From NCBI GenBank assembly GCA_035540635.1, contig DATLGH010000024.1, forward strand, positions 1 through 64,000: a stretch of DNA of 64,000 nt, given 5' to 3'. The position numbers and the translations under genes were made by a program. Below the pieces are notes generated by a model. That model was not told where the DNA came from. It saw only the letters and a list, made by a program, of their open reading frames with translations, and did no database searches. How positions within the stretch are numbered: the stretch's first letter is position 1; every line of letters starts with the position of its first letter. Source of the stretch: Egibacteraceae bacterium. Lineage in GTDB: Bacteria > Actinomycetota > Nitriliruptoria > Euzebyales > Egibacteraceae. Below are positions 26,008-36,991 of this stretch, one piece after another.

Positions 26008-27945
26008 CGCCCGGGCGGAGTCGGGGAACGGCAGGTTCGCGTAGCCGTCGAGGGCGTCGGGGTTCGCGAGTGCGTCACGGTTGTCGACCCGCTCGCCGGC
26101 GACGACCCGGGCCACCGCCTTCTCGACCTTCTTCCCGCTGAACGTGTAGGGGACGTCGGGGACGGCGAACACGTGCGCGGGAACGTGACGGGGGCTCGTC
26201 GCCTCACGGATCGCCACGCGGATGCGGTCGGTGAGCGCCTCGTCGAGCGTCACCCCCGAGGCGGGCACGACGCAGAGGACGACCTCGACGTCGCCATCGA
26301 CCGGGCGGCCGAAGACCACCGCGTCGGCCACCTCCGGCACGGCCGCGAGCGACCGGTAGATCTCCGCTGTGCCGATGCGCACGCCGCCCGGGTTCAGCGT
26401 CGTGTCGCTGCGCCCGTAGATCACCACACCGCCCTCGGGGCGGATCTCGATGAAGTCGCCGTGCGTCCACACCCCCGGGTGCGCAGCGAAGTACGCCTCG
26501 TGGTAGCGCGTGCCGTCCGGGTCGTCCCAGAACCCGACCGGCATCGAAGGGAACGGACGCGTGCACACCAGCTCGCCCTTCTCGCCGATCACCGGCCTGC
26601 CCGCGGCGTCCCACGCCTGGACGGCCATGCCGAGGCTGCGGGCCTGCAGCTCGCCGCGGCGCACCGGCAGCGTCGGCGCCCCGCCGGCGAAGCAGCCGAT
26701 GAGGTCGGTCCCGCCGGACACCGAGGCGAGCGGGACGTCGTCGCGGACGTTGGCGTAGACCCAGTCGAACTGCTCGGGCGTCAGCGGCGAGCCCGTGGAC
26801 AGCACCATGCGCAGGCGGGAGAGGTCCGCGAGGTCGGCGGGGCGGGCGCCCGCCCGCTCGTTCGCGGCGACGAACTTCGGGCTCGTGCCGAAGTGCGTGA
26901 CGCCGGCTCGCTCCGCCAGGCGCCAGAGGGCACCGATGTCGGGGTGGGCGGGGCCGCCGTCGTAGAGGACGATGGTGGCCTCGCTGGCCAGCGCGGACAC
27001 CAGCCAGTTCCACATCATCCAGCCGGTCGTGGTGAACCAGAACACGACGTCGCCCGGCCGCACATCGCTTGCGAGGCGGTGCTCCGCGAGATGCTTCACC
27101 AGCGTCCCCGCGGCGCCGTGCACGATGCTCTTCGGCGCCCCCGTCGTTCCCGACGTGTAGAGGATGTAGACGGGATGGTCGGGTGGAAGGGCGACGAACG
27201 CGGGCTCCGTGGCGCCGCCCGCGAGGAGCTGCTCGTACGTCGTCACGGGGTGCGGCCCGACGTCGATGCCGACGCCGGCGAAGTCCACCGTCACCACGTG
27301 CGCGACGGCGTCGATGGCCGAGAGCACGCCGCCGACCTTGCCGGCCAGCTCGTGGAGCCGGCCGTTGTAGCGGTAGCCATCCGCGACGGCGAGGACCTTC
27401 GGGCGGATCTGCCCGAAGCGGTCGACGACCCCCATCGGGCCGAAGTCGGGGGAGCACGACGACCAGATCCCACCGAGGGAGATGGTGGCGAGCGCGAGCA
27501 CGACCGTCGCCACGCCGTTCGGTAGGAAGCCGGCGACCCGGTCGCCGGGGCCGACGCCGAGGCCGGCGAGACCCTGCTGGGCTGCGGCGACCCGCCGCCG
27601 CAGCTGCCCCCACGTCACCGTCTCGTCCTCGCGGCCCTCGGCGGCGGCGAGGATGGCAGGGCGCTCGTCGGCGCGACGCAGGAGGTTCTCCGCGAAGTTC
27701 AGGCGAGCCCCGGGGAACCAGGCGGTTCCTGGCATGCGGACCTCGCCCATGACGCGGTCGTAACCGCGTGAGGCGCGCACGCCCCCGTCCCGCCAGACCG
27801 CTCCCCAGAACGCCTCGGGCTCGTCGACCGACCACTGCCACAGCTCGTGGTAGCCGGCGTCGCGGCCGAGGACATCCCGCGTGAAGCGGTGCAGCAGGGT
27901 CTGCTCGACCTGGCCGGGCGTGGGCCGCCAGAGGATCGCGCTCAT
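25996..27945 (-). CDS. aacS: Acetoacetyl-CoA synthetase
   Basis: A 649-residue adenylate-forming enzyme of the acetoacetate-CoA ligase type. The N-terminus (FAENLLRRADERPAI) and length fit AacS rather than acetyl-CoA synthetase. Motifs: YILYTSGTTGAPKSIVHG (phosphate loop), FTTTGWMMWNW (family specific), HGDFIEIRPEGGVVIYGRSD (ribose and hinge) and the C-terminal SGKKVEKAV lysine. It activates acetoacetate to acetoacetyl-CoA for ketone-body use or lipid supply. It is divergent from the NAD-glutamate dehydrogenase gene with 52 bp between starts, so they share a promoter region. Confidence 0.93.
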   Translation of the reverse strand: MSAILWRPTPGQVEQTLLHRFTRDVLGRDAGYHELWQWSVDEPEAFWGAVWRDGGVRASRGYDRVMGEVRMPGTAWFPGARLNFAENLLRRADERPAILAAAEGREDETVTWGQLRRRVAAAQQGLAGLGVGPGDRVAGFLPNGVATVVLALATISLGGIWSSCSPDFGPMGVVDRFGQIRPKVLAVADGYRYNGRLHELAGKVGGVLSAIDAVAHVVTVDFAGVGIDVGPHPVTTYEQLLAGGATEPAFVALPPDHPVYILYTSGTTGAPKSIVHGAAGTLVKHLAEHRLASDVRPGDVVFWFTTTGWMMWNWLVSALASEATIVLYDGGPAHPDIGALWRLAERAGVTHFGTSPKFVAANERAGARPADLADLSRLRMVLSTGSPLTPEQFDWVYANVRDDVPLASVSGGTDLIGCFAGGAPTLPVRRGELQARSLGMAVQAWDAAGRPVIGEKGELVCTRPFPSMPVGFWDDPDGTRYHEAYFAAHPGVWTHGDFIEIRPEGGVVIYGRSDTTLNPGGVRIGTAEIYRSLAAVPEVADAVVFGRPVDGDVEVVLCVVPASGVTLDEALTDRIRVAIREATSPRHVPAHVFAVPDVPYTFSGKKVEKAVARVVAGERVDNRDALANPDALDGYANLPFPDSARASGA

Positions 27946-27997
27946 GGCACCGATGGTAGGGACACCCCGGGCGTGGCGGTGTGCGAGGCTGAAGGTT

Positions 27998-30900
27998 GTG
28001 AGCGATCTGGACGTGGCGGCCGACGCGCTGCCGCCGCTGCTGCGGCGCATCGGGCAGCGGCTCGAGCCACGGCGCGCCGAGCTGGTCGCGGCGCTGGCGC
28101 GGGCGGCCTACCGGCGTGGCCTGCCCGCGCGAACCGTCGAGCGCGACGCCGACCTGCTCGTCGACCGCCTGGAGGCCGGCCTCGACTTCCTCGACGGCCG
28201 CGCGCCGGGGGCCCTGTCGCTGCGGGTCACCAACCCCGACGGGGGGCGCACGGTGGTCGAGGTGAACGTGGAGGACGTCCCGTTCCTGCTGTCGACGATC
28301 AGCGAGGAGCTCGCCCACCGTGGCCTGGAGCCGGTCGATGTCGTGCACCCCATCGTCGGCGTCGAGCGCGACGAGGCCGGCACCGTCACGGCCGTGGGTC
28401 CCGCCCGTGACGCGGGCAACCGGGAGTCGTGGATCCGTGTCGAGGTGCACCGCGGGCTTCCCGACGCCGAGCTCGGCGAGCTCGCACGGGGGCTGCGGGC
28501 GCTCCTCGAGGACACCCTTCGGGCGACGCGGGACCACCCGGCGATGCGGGCCCAGGTGGACGAGGCGGCGTTCGCCACCCGCGCGAGCGCCGGGTCCCGC
28601 TACACCGCCGAGGAGGTCGACGAGACGATCGCCCTGCTCGACTGGCTCCTCGACGACCACTTCGTGCTGCTCGGCGCGCGGGAGTACGACCTCGTCGAGG
28701 CCGGCGGTCAGCCCGCGGTGGTGACCCGCGCCGGCTCAGGCCTCGGGATCCTCGCCGACGAGGGGTCGTCGCGCTTCGCGGTGCCCGTCGCGCTGGCGGG
28801 GGCCCCGCCCGAGGTGAGGGCGCGGCTGGAGGGCGGCGACCTCCTCGTCGTCACCCGCACCGACCACGTCAGCACCGTGCACCGGCGGGAGCGGATGATT
28901 GGGGTCGGGGTGAAGAAGGTCAGCGGGGAGGGCGCGCTCGCAGGCGAGTACCGCTTCCTCGGCTTGTTCGCGCAGAAGGCCTTCGGCGAGGCGCCGAGCA
29001 GCCTTCCCGTCCTCCGGCGCAAGCTCCGCACGATCATCGAGTGGGAGGACATCGTCGAGCACTCCTACGAGGAGCGCGCCCTGCGCAGCCTCTTCGAGGC
29101 CATGCCGAAGCACGAGCTGTTCCAGGCGGACGTCGCACAGCTGCACGCCAACCTCATGGAGCTGCTCGACGCGCAGAGCCGCCAGGACGTGCGGCTGCTG
29201 TGCCGTATCGACCGGGCAAGCGCCTCGGTGCTCGTCATCCTGCCGCGGGACCGGTTCAGCGCGAGGATCCGCAAGCGCATCCAGCGGCTACTGAGCGACG
29301 CGTTCGGGGCCACGGCCATCGACTACCACCTGTCGATCACCGAAAGCGACCAGGCGCTGCTGCACTTCCTCGTCCACACCGACGGGTCCCCCCCGGCGGT
29401 CGCCGTCGACGAGCTCGAGGGGGAGGTCCTCGAGGTGACCCGCAGCTGGGAGGACGACCTCGCGGCGGCCCTCGAGCGGGTCCACGGCGCCGAGCGTGGC
29501 CGGCGCCTGTCGGCCGCGTACGCCGGGGTGTTCCCCCCCGGCTACACCGACATCAACCCCGTCACCGAGGCGGTCGCCGACATCGCCGAGCTCGAGCGGC
29601 TCACCGACGTGCGGATGGCGCTGCGCGAGGCGCCCGCCGGAGCGGGGGACCGCACCCTGCGCTTCCTGCTCTACAAGTCGGGCGGCGGCGTGGAGCTCTC
29701 GACGTTCCTGCCGATCCTCGAGAGCCTGGGCCTGACCGTCGTCGAGGAGGTCCCTCACCGGATCGCCACCCGCCACGCCGGCGAGGTCACCCTTCACGAC
29801 TTCGGCGTGCGGGCCGGCGCGGGCGTGGCCGTGGACCCCGACCGGGACGGGGCCCGGCTGGCCGACGCGGCCGGCGCGGTGTGGGACGGGCGGGCCGAGG
29901 CGGACTCGCTCAACCGGCTCGTGCTCCACGCCGGCCTGTCGTGGGACGACGTCGCGGTGCTCCGCGCCTACCGCCGCTACCGGAGGCAGGTCGGCACGAC
30001 GTTCACCGAGGCCTACCAGTCCGACGCGCTCGTCGCCCATCCCGAGGTGGCACGTGCGCTCGTGGAGCTGTTCGCCGCGCGCTTCGAACCGGACCTCGGA
30101 AGCAGCCCGCACCTCGCCGACGAGGCACGCGCGCGGGTGCTCGCGGGCTGCGACGCCGTGGAGCGGCTCGACTTCGACCGCATCCTGCGCGACTACCTCG
30201 GCATGGTCGAGGCCACCCTGCGCACGAACCGCTACCGGCCCGACCGCACGTGCCTCGCGCTGAAGGTGGACAGCGCCATGGTGGCCGGCATGCCGAAGCC
30301 GGTGCCCGCCGCGGAGGTCTTCGTGTACGACCCCGGCATGGAGGGGGTGCACCTGCGGGGCGGCCCGGTCGCCCGGGGAGGCATCCGCTGGAGCGACCGG
30401 CAGGAGGACGTGCGGACCGAGGTCCTCGGCCTCATGAAGGCGCAGATGGTGAAGAACGCGGTGATCGTGCCCACGGGCGCGAAGGGGGGCTTCGTGCTGA
30501 AGCGGCCGCCGGCGGAGGCCGCTGGGGTGAAGCCGGAGGTGCACCGCCTGTACGGCCATTTCATACGCGGACTGCTCGACGTCACCGACAACATCGTCGC
30601 GGGCGAGTGCGTCGCGCCCACGGCCGTCCGCCGCCACGACGGCGACGACCCCTACCTCGTCGTCGCGGCAGACCGTGGGACCGCGACCTTCTCCGACACC
30701 GCGAACGCGATCAGCGCCGAGTACGGCTTCTGGCTCGGCGACGCGTTCGCGTCCGGCGGCTCGACCGGGTACGACCACAAGGCGATGGGCATCACCGCGC
30801 GGGGTGCGTGGCTGGCCGTGCAGCGCCACTTCCGCGAGCTCGACATCGACGTGCAGAGCGAGCCCGTGACCGTCGTCGGCATCGGCGACATGTCCGGCGA

Positions 30901-32776
30901 CGTCTTCGGCAACGGCCTGCTGCAGAGCGCGGCGGTGCGGCTCGTCGCCGCCTTCGACCATCGCCACGTCTTCCTCGACCCGGACCCCGACCCTGCGGCC
31001 AGCTACCGCGAACGGCGGCGCTTGTTCGCCCTCGCGGGCTCGTCGTGGGCCGACTACGACACCTCGGTGATCAGCCGTGGCGGTGGCGTGTGGTCGCGTG
31101 AGACGAAGTCGGTGCCGCTGTCCGAGGAGGTCCGCCGGCTGCTGCGGGTCGACGAACCGGCCCTCAGCCCTCCCGAGCTCATCCGGGCGCTGCTCACCGC
31201 ACCGGTGGACCTGCTGTTCGCCGGGGGGATCGGGACGTTCGTGAAGTCGTCGCGAGAGAGCCACGCCGACGTCGGGGACCGGGCCAACGACGCGGTCCGC
31301 GTGGACGCCGACGTCCTCGGCGCGCGCGTGGTCGGCGAGGGCGGCAACCTTGCGCTCACGCAGCGGGCCCGCATCGCGTACGCGCGCCGGGGAGGGCGCT
31401 GCAACACCGACGCCATCGACAACGCGGGCGGGGTCGCGACGTCCGACCGCGAGGTCAACCTCAAGATCCTGCTCGGGACGGCCGTCGAGCGCGCCCGCCT
31501 GCCACCCGGGGAGCGCGACCGCCTCCTCGCCGCGATGACCGACGAGGTCGCCGCCGGGGTCCTCCGCGACGTCGACCTGCAGACCTGGGCCGTCAGCCGC
31601 GAGGTGGCCACCAGCCAGCAGGCCATGGCCGCCTACGAGCACCTCATGACCGAGCTCGCCGAGGAGGAGACCGACGGCCGGCGACCGGGGCGCCTGGATC
31701 GGGCGGTGGAGGCGCTGCCGTCGAGCGGTGAGATGGAGCGCCGGCGCAAGGCGGGGGCCGGCCTCACACGCCCGGAGCTCGCGGTCCTGCTCGCCTACGC
31801 GAAGATCGACCTCGCCGGCCGGCTCCTCGCCTCGGACCTGCCGGACTGGCCGCCGCTCGCGCCGGCGCTCGTCGGGTACTTCCCCACGCAGGTCGCCGAG
31901 CGCCTGCCCGACCTCGTCGGCGACCATCGGCTGCGCCGCGAGCTCGTCGCCACCGTCGTGGCGAGCGAGATCGTGAACCGCATGGGCATCACCTACGTCA
32001 GCCGGACCCGCCACGAGCGGGGTTGCGCGGCGCACGAGGTGGCTGCGGCGTTCTGGGCGGCACGCGAGGTGGCCGGCGCGGACGCGCACTGGCGCGGCGT
32101 CGACGAGCTCGACGCCGCGGTGGCCCCCGCACTGCAGCTCGAGCTGGCCGCCGAGGCCGGCGGGCTCGTCGACGCGCTCACCCGCCGCTACCTCGGTCAG
32201 GCGGACCTTCCCGCGCTTGCCGACGCGGTCGCCCGTGACCGTGCGGCCTTCCTCGAGCTCGCAGGGGGCGCCGTGCAGCTCGGGTCACCCACGCGCCGTG
32301 CCGCCCTGCGTCGACGGGTCGACCGCTACGCCGACCTCGGCGTCGACGAGGGGCTCGCCAGCCGGATCGTGACCGCATCCCAGCTCACGTTCGTGCCCGA
32401 CGTCGCCGCGGTCGCGCGCGACAGCGGCCGGTCGGTGCTCGAGGTGGCCGAGGTCTTCCTCGCCGTGTCCGAGCTCCTGCCCCTCGAGGTGCTCCACGCC
32501 CGGCTGCGCGACCTCCCGGTGGAGACGCACTGGGAGCGCTGGCAGGCCCGGGGCCTCACCGACGAGCTGCGCGACCTCCGTATGCTCGCCGCTGACCGGG
32601 CCCTGCGCGAAGCGCCCGGGACCGGTGCGCCGGGCAGCGTCAGGCGGCTGCTGGCCGCACGCGGCCCGGCGCGCGCACGCGTCGACGACATCCTCGCGCG
32701 CCTCCGGCGCGAACCCGAGGCAGGACTCGACGGGGTGGCGGTGGCCGTCCGGGCCCTTCGCGAGCTCCTCGCCTGA
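27998..32776 (+). CDS. gdh: NAD-specific glutamate dehydrogenase, large (180-kDa) type
   Basis: 1592 residues, the normal size of the L_180 class. The N-terminal half contains the ACT-like regulatory regions (for example VDRASASVLVILPRDRFSARI). The catalytic part begins near residue 720 with LALKVDS, GVHLRGGPVARGGIRWSD, LMKAQMVKNAVIVPTGAKGGFV and the NAD-binding VVGIGDMSGDVFGNGLLQSA. The C-terminal 350 residues form the family's helical domain. It deaminates glutamate to 2-oxoglutarate and ammonia, feeding the TCA cycle, where icd and gltA in this window also act. Start GTG 27998 after GAAGG. Confidence 0.95.
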   Translation: MSDLDVAADALPPLLRRIGQRLEPRRAELVAALARAAYRRGLPARTVERDADLLVDRLEAGLDFLDGRAPGALSLRVTNPDGGRTVVEVNVEDVPFLLSTISEELAHRGLEPVDVVHPIVGVERDEAGTVTAVGPARDAGNRESWIRVEVHRGLPDAELGELARGLRALLEDTLRATRDHPAMRAQVDEAAFATRASAGSRYTAEEVDETIALLDWLLDDHFVLLGAREYDLVEAGGQPAVVTRAGSGLGILADEGSSRFAVPVALAGAPPEVRARLEGGDLLVVTRTDHVSTVHRRERMIGVGVKKVSGEGALAGEYRFLGLFAQKAFGEAPSSLPVLRRKLRTIIEWEDIVEHSYEERALRSLFEAMPKHELFQADVAQLHANLMELLDAQSRQDVRLLCRIDRASASVLVILPRDRFSARIRKRIQRLLSDAFGATAIDYHLSITESDQALLHFLVHTDGSPPAVAVDELEGEVLEVTRSWEDDLAAALERVHGAERGRRLSAAYAGVFPPGYTDINPVTEAVADIAELERLTDVRMALREAPAGAGDRTLRFLLYKSGGGVELSTFLPILESLGLTVVEEVPHRIATRHAGEVTLHDFGVRAGAGVAVDPDRDGARLADAAGAVWDGRAEADSLNRLVLHAGLSWDDVAVLRAYRRYRRQVGTTFTEAYQSDALVAHPEVARALVELFAARFEPDLGSSPHLADEARARVLAGCDAVERLDFDRILRDYLGMVEATLRTNRYRPDRTCLALKVDSAMVAGMPKPVPAAEVFVYDPGMEGVHLRGGPVARGGIRWSDRQEDVRTEVLGLMKAQMVKNAVIVPTGAKGGFVLKRPPAEAAGVKPEVHRLYGHFIRGLLDVTDNIVAGECVAPTAVRRHDGDDPYLVVAADRGTATFSDTANAISAEYGFWLGDAFASGGSTGYDHKAMGITARGAWLAVQRHFRELDIDVQSEPVTVVGIGDMSGDVFGNGLLQSAAVRLVAAFDHRHVFLDPDPDPAASYRERRRLFALAGSSWADYDTSVISRGGGVWSRETKSVPLSEEVRRLLRVDEPALSPPELIRALLTAPVDLLFAGGIGTFVKSSRESHADVGDRANDAVRVDADVLGARVVGEGGNLALTQRARIAYARRGGRCNTDAIDNAGGVATSDREVNLKILLGTAVERARLPPGERDRLLAAMTDEVAAGVLRDVDLQTWAVSREVATSQQAMAAYEHLMTELAEEETDGRRPGRLDRAVEALPSSGEMERRRKAGAGLTRPELAVLLAYAKIDLAGRLLASDLPDWPPLAPALVGYFPTQVAERLPDLVGDHRLRRELVATVVASEIVNRMGITYVSRTRHERGCAAHEVAAAFWAAREVAGADAHWRGVDELDAAVAPALQLELAAEAGGLVDALTRRYLGQADLPALADAVARDRAAFLELAGGAVQLGSPTRRAALRRRVDRYADLGVDEGLASRIVTASQLTFVPDVAAVARDSGRSVLEVAEVFLAVSELLPLEVLHARLRDLPVETHWERWQARGLTDELRDLRMLAADRALREAPGTGAPGSVRRLLAARGPARARVDDILARLRREPEAGLDGVAVAVRALRELLA

Positions 32777-32797
32777 CCCGGCCCGCGCGTCAGCGCG

Positions 32798-34084
<1,287 letters not shown>

Positions 34085-34184
34085 GACCCATCCTCGAGGC
34101 TCGCCGACTGGTGCCACGAGCCTACCCGCCGACCTCCCGGCTCTCCCCTCGTGGGGGGTCGCCCGTGATCGAACCGGCGGGCGG

Positions 34185-34507
34185 TCAGGCCGCGCCCTGC
34201 CGGCGGAGCAGCTCCCGCGCAGCTTCCTCCGACAGGACGCCGTTCGTGAAGCGGCAGATGCTCGCCACAGCCTCGTCGGTCGTGACGAGGCCCGCCCCGA
34301 TCGCGTCGCGGAGCTTCGCGACGTGCTCGGCGAGGCCCTCCTCGTCTATCGGCTTGGCCGCCCCGCCCCCCACCGCGCAGGCCGGCGCCTCGTCGCGGGC
34401 GGCGGTGCGGGGGTCGAGGGGTGCTCGCCCTGGCGGGCGTCGTGGATGGACTTGGCCACCAGCACCACGATGACGATGATGATGGTGAGCAAGATGAAAC
34501 CCGGCAT
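34185..34507 (-). pseudogene. Small membrane-anchored protein gene with a frameshift
   Basis: A good start (ATG 34507 after AGGAG) gives a membrane helix (GFILLTIIIVIVVLVAKS) and a short hydrophilic part that stops at 34346 in Arg-rich sequence. The adjoining frame continues with a plausible helical domain (IDEEGLAEHVAKLRDAIGAG, LSEEAARELLRRQGAA) to 34185. One shift near the C or G runs at 34360-34415 would join them into a protein of about 107 residues. It may be a real mutation or a base-calling error in a homopolymer; the 54-residue product could also be complete. Confidence 0.5.
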
Positions 34508-34570
34508 GACGGTTGCTCCTCCTCGCACTGCACGACGCCTGCGGGTTGTACCCCGGGCTCCACGGCCGCC

Positions 34571-36313
34571 ATGCCGATGAAGCCGACGCTCGCTCCCGCG
34601 ATTGTGGCACGGCTGCGCGCGCACCTCGACCGGTTGTACGGGCCCGCGGAGGCGGCCGAGGCCGCGGACCGGCTCGTGGCGCTGTGCGAGCGGTTCCTCC
34701 CAGGGCGGCAGGCGCCGGCCCGTCCCCTGTTCGACGAGACCGACGTCGTCGTCATCACCTATGCCGACCAGCTGCACGAAGCGGGCCGGCCGCCCCTGCA
34801 GACGCTGCGAAGCTTCTTCGCCGACCACCTCGCGGGCACGGTCACGGGCGTGCACCTGCTGCCCTTCTACCCGTGGACCTCCGACGACGGGTTCGCCGTC
34901 GTCGACTACCTCCAGGTCGACCCGGCGGTCGGGTCCTGGGACGACGTCCGTGCCCTCGCCGCCGACGTGCGGCTCATGGTCGACGCCGTCGTCAACCACG
35001 TCTCCTCGCAGAACTCGTGGTTCACCCGGTGGCGGTCGGGCGACGACCACGAGGGCTGGTTCATCGAGGTGGATCCGGCCACGGACCTCTCGGCGGTGAC
35101 GCGACCTCGTCCGCAGCCGGTGCTCACCCCGTACGAGTCCGCCGGCGGCCTCCGCCACGTGTGGACCACCTTCAGCCCCGACCAGATAGACCTCAACTAC
35201 GCGAACCCCGACGTCCTGCTCACCGTCACCGAGGTGCTGCTCACCTACGTGGCGAACGGGGCGCAGATCCTACGCCTCGACGCCGTCGCGTACCTGTGGA
35301 AGCGGCTCGGCTCGTCCTGCATCCACCTGCCCGAGACCCATGAGGTGATCCGGCTGTGGCGCAGCGTCCTGGACGCGGTCGCCCCGGGCACCCTGCTCAT
35401 CACCGAGACGAACGTGCCCCACGCGGAGAACGTCAGCTACTTCGGCGACGGCGGGGACGAGGCGCACCTCGTCTACCAGTTCCCTCTCGCCCCGCTCGTG
35501 CTGTCGGCCTTCCACCTTGCGGACACGACGACGTTGCAGGAGTGGGCGGCCGGCCTGTCCACGCCCTCGGACACGACGGCCTTCTTCAACTTCCTCGGCT
35601 CCCATGACGGGGTGGGGGTACGGCCCGCCGAGGGGCTTCTCACCCCCGCGGAGATCGCCCAGCTGTGCGACCTCGCGACGGCTCACGGCGGAGGCGTGTC
35701 CTACAAGGCCGACGCTGACGGCGGCATGAGCCCCTACGAGCTCAACACCGTCTACTTCGACGCCCTGACGGAGGTCGACTCCGCCGAGCCCGCGCCGGTG
35801 CAGGTCGACCGCTTCCTCTCGGCCCAGTCCATCCTGCTGGCGCTCGCGGGGGTTCCCGGCATCTACGTGCAGGCGCTGCTCGGCAGCCGCAACTGGCACG
35901 AGGGCGTGAAGCAGACAGGACGCCTGCGCACCATCAACCGCCGCAAGTTCGATCGGGCTCTGCTCGAGGCGGAGCTCGCCGACGAGACGAGCTTGCGTGC
36001 ACTGGTGTTCGGTCAGTTCCGGCAGCGGATCCGTGTCCGCACCGCCGAGCCCGCGTTCCACCCCACCGGCGCGCAGCGCGTCGTACCGACACCACCTGGC
36101 GTCTTCGCCCTCGAACGCAGCGCCCCGGACGGCTCCTCGACGGTGCTCTGCCTCCACAGCGTGACGGGGCGGCTCCAGACGTGCACCGTCGCGCAGGCCG
36201 GCGGGGTCTACACCGATCTCGTCACCGGGAGGGGCTACCGCAGCGGCGCCGGTGGCGCACTGCGCGTCGAGCTGCCCCCCTATGCCGTGCGCTGGCTGCG
36301 CCGGCACGCCTGA
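34571..36313 (+). CDS. GH13 subfamily 18 phosphorylase, possibly glucosylglycerate phosphorylase
   Basis: A 580-residue alpha-amylase-fold enzyme of the sucrose phosphorylase subfamily. Its TIM barrel contains LLPFYPWTSDDGFAVVDY, VDAVVNHVSSQN, LRLDAVAYLWK (nucleophile D237), ITETNVPH (acid/base E279) and NFLGSHDGVG (transition-state D346). The subfamily splits sucrose, sucrose 6-phosphate or glucosylglycerate with phosphate. Because gpgS (glucosyl-3-phosphoglycerate synthase) lies 0.7 kb away, glucosylglycerate is the most likely substrate, but this is inferred from context. ATG 34571 is one of two close starts and has no strong ribosome binding site. Confidence 0.88.
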   Translation: MPMKPTLAPAIVARLRAHLDRLYGPAEAAEAADRLVALCERFLPGRQAPARPLFDETDVVVITYADQLHEAGRPPLQTLRSFFADHLAGTVTGVHLLPFYPWTSDDGFAVVDYLQVDPAVGSWDDVRALAADVRLMVDAVVNHVSSQNSWFTRWRSGDDHEGWFIEVDPATDLSAVTRPRPQPVLTPYESAGGLRHVWTTFSPDQIDLNYANPDVLLTVTEVLLTYVANGAQILRLDAVAYLWKRLGSSCIHLPETHEVIRLWRSVLDAVAPGTLLITETNVPHAENVSYFGDGGDEAHLVYQFPLAPLVLSAFHLADTTTLQEWAAGLSTPSDTTAFFNFLGSHDGVGVRPAEGLLTPAEIAQLCDLATAHGGGVSYKADADGGMSPYELNTVYFDALTEVDSAEPAPVQVDRFLSAQSILLALAGVPGIYVQALLGSRNWHEGVKQTGRLRTINRRKFDRALLEAELADETSLRALVFGQFRQRIRVRTAEPAFHPTGAQRVVPTPPGVFALERSAPDGSSTVLCLHSVTGRLQTCTVAQAGGVYTDLVTGRGYRSGAGGALRVELPPYAVRWLRRHA

Positions 36314-36329
36314 CGGCGCCGGGTGCGCG

Positions 36330-36842
36330 CTAGAGGACGCGTGCGGCGCCGAGGAGGCGGCGGGGCGCCGACGGTGCGGGATCGGCCGCGCGCGCACGCA
36401 GCGCGAAGGCGAGCTCCTCGCCGATGACCGTCTCACCGGCGGCCGCCCGCCGGACCCCGTCGAGCAGCACGCGTGAGGGCACGCTCTTGCTGAGGAAGCC
36501 GTCGGCGCCCGCGTCGAGCGCCTCGCGGAGGTCGAGCGCGCCGTCGGAGGCGCTGAGGACGAGGACCGGCGTCCTGGACCCCGAGGCCCGGAGGCGCCTG
36601 GCCACGTCGAGGCCGTCCTGCCCGCCGAGGCGGAGGTCGAGCAGGACGAGGTGGGGGTCTTGCGCCGCGATGACCGCGCAGGCCTGGCCGACCGACGGCG
36701 CCTCACCGACGACGGTGATGTCCGGGCAGCTGTCGAGCAGCATCACGAGCGCGGCGCGGATCGCGTGATGGTCCTCGACGATGACGACGCGCGTCTGCCC
36801 ACCGGTGCTGGCGCCGTCGCGGGCGGTGAGGGTGTGCGGCAT
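36330..36842 (-). CDS. Stand-alone receiver protein, NarL-like without DNA-binding domain
   Basis: A 170-residue protein. The receiver spans residues 17-140 with VEDHH acidic residues, phosphoacceptor D69 (LLDLRLGG), the Ser/Ala switch (LVLSAS) and the Lys in GFLSKSV. The expected LuxR helix-turn-helix is absent: only about 25 residues, Ala/Pro/Arg-rich, follow the receiver. It may act through protein contacts or as a phosphate sink, or it may be a truncated regulator. GGGAG lies four bases before the ATG. No kinase is adjacent; gpgS is upstream on the same strand. Confidence 0.78.
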   Translation of the reverse strand: MPHTLTARDGASTGGQTRVVIVEDHHAIRAALVMLLDSCPDITVVGEAPSVGQACAVIAAQDPHLVLLDLRLGGQDGLDVARRLRASGSRTPVLVLSASDGALDLREALDAGADGFLSKSVPSRVLLDGVRRAAAGETVIGEELAFALRARAADPAPSAPRRLLGAARVL

Positions 36843-36880
36843 GATCTCCCACGCTTGTCGTTGCGGGCCGGAGCTTCGGT

Positions 36881-36918
36881 GCGCTACGGCCGGTGCCCTT
36901 TCCCACCGGCCGCAGCGC
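36881..36918. repeat. Inverted repeat between gpgS and the receiver gene
   Basis: 15-base arms GCGCTACGGCCGGTG and CACCGGCCGCAGCGC pair with one mismatch around an 8-base loop. It lies in the 150-bp gap after gpgS, in the leader of the receiver gene. No T run follows on either strand, so it is a leader hairpin or weak terminator. Confidence 0.5.
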
Positions 36919-36991
36919 ACTGCTCTTCTGCTCGGACGTTCGCGCCGGGTCCTGTAGAGAAATTCCTTTTCGCCCGCTCCGGGGACGGGCG

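Noticed and set aside
29288-32089. A 933-codon open frame on the minus strand opposite the glutamate dehydrogenase gene
   Set aside because: It is a by-product of high third-position GC. The translation is His/Gly/Val/Arg-rich without domains, and the plus-strand gene has full family motifs.
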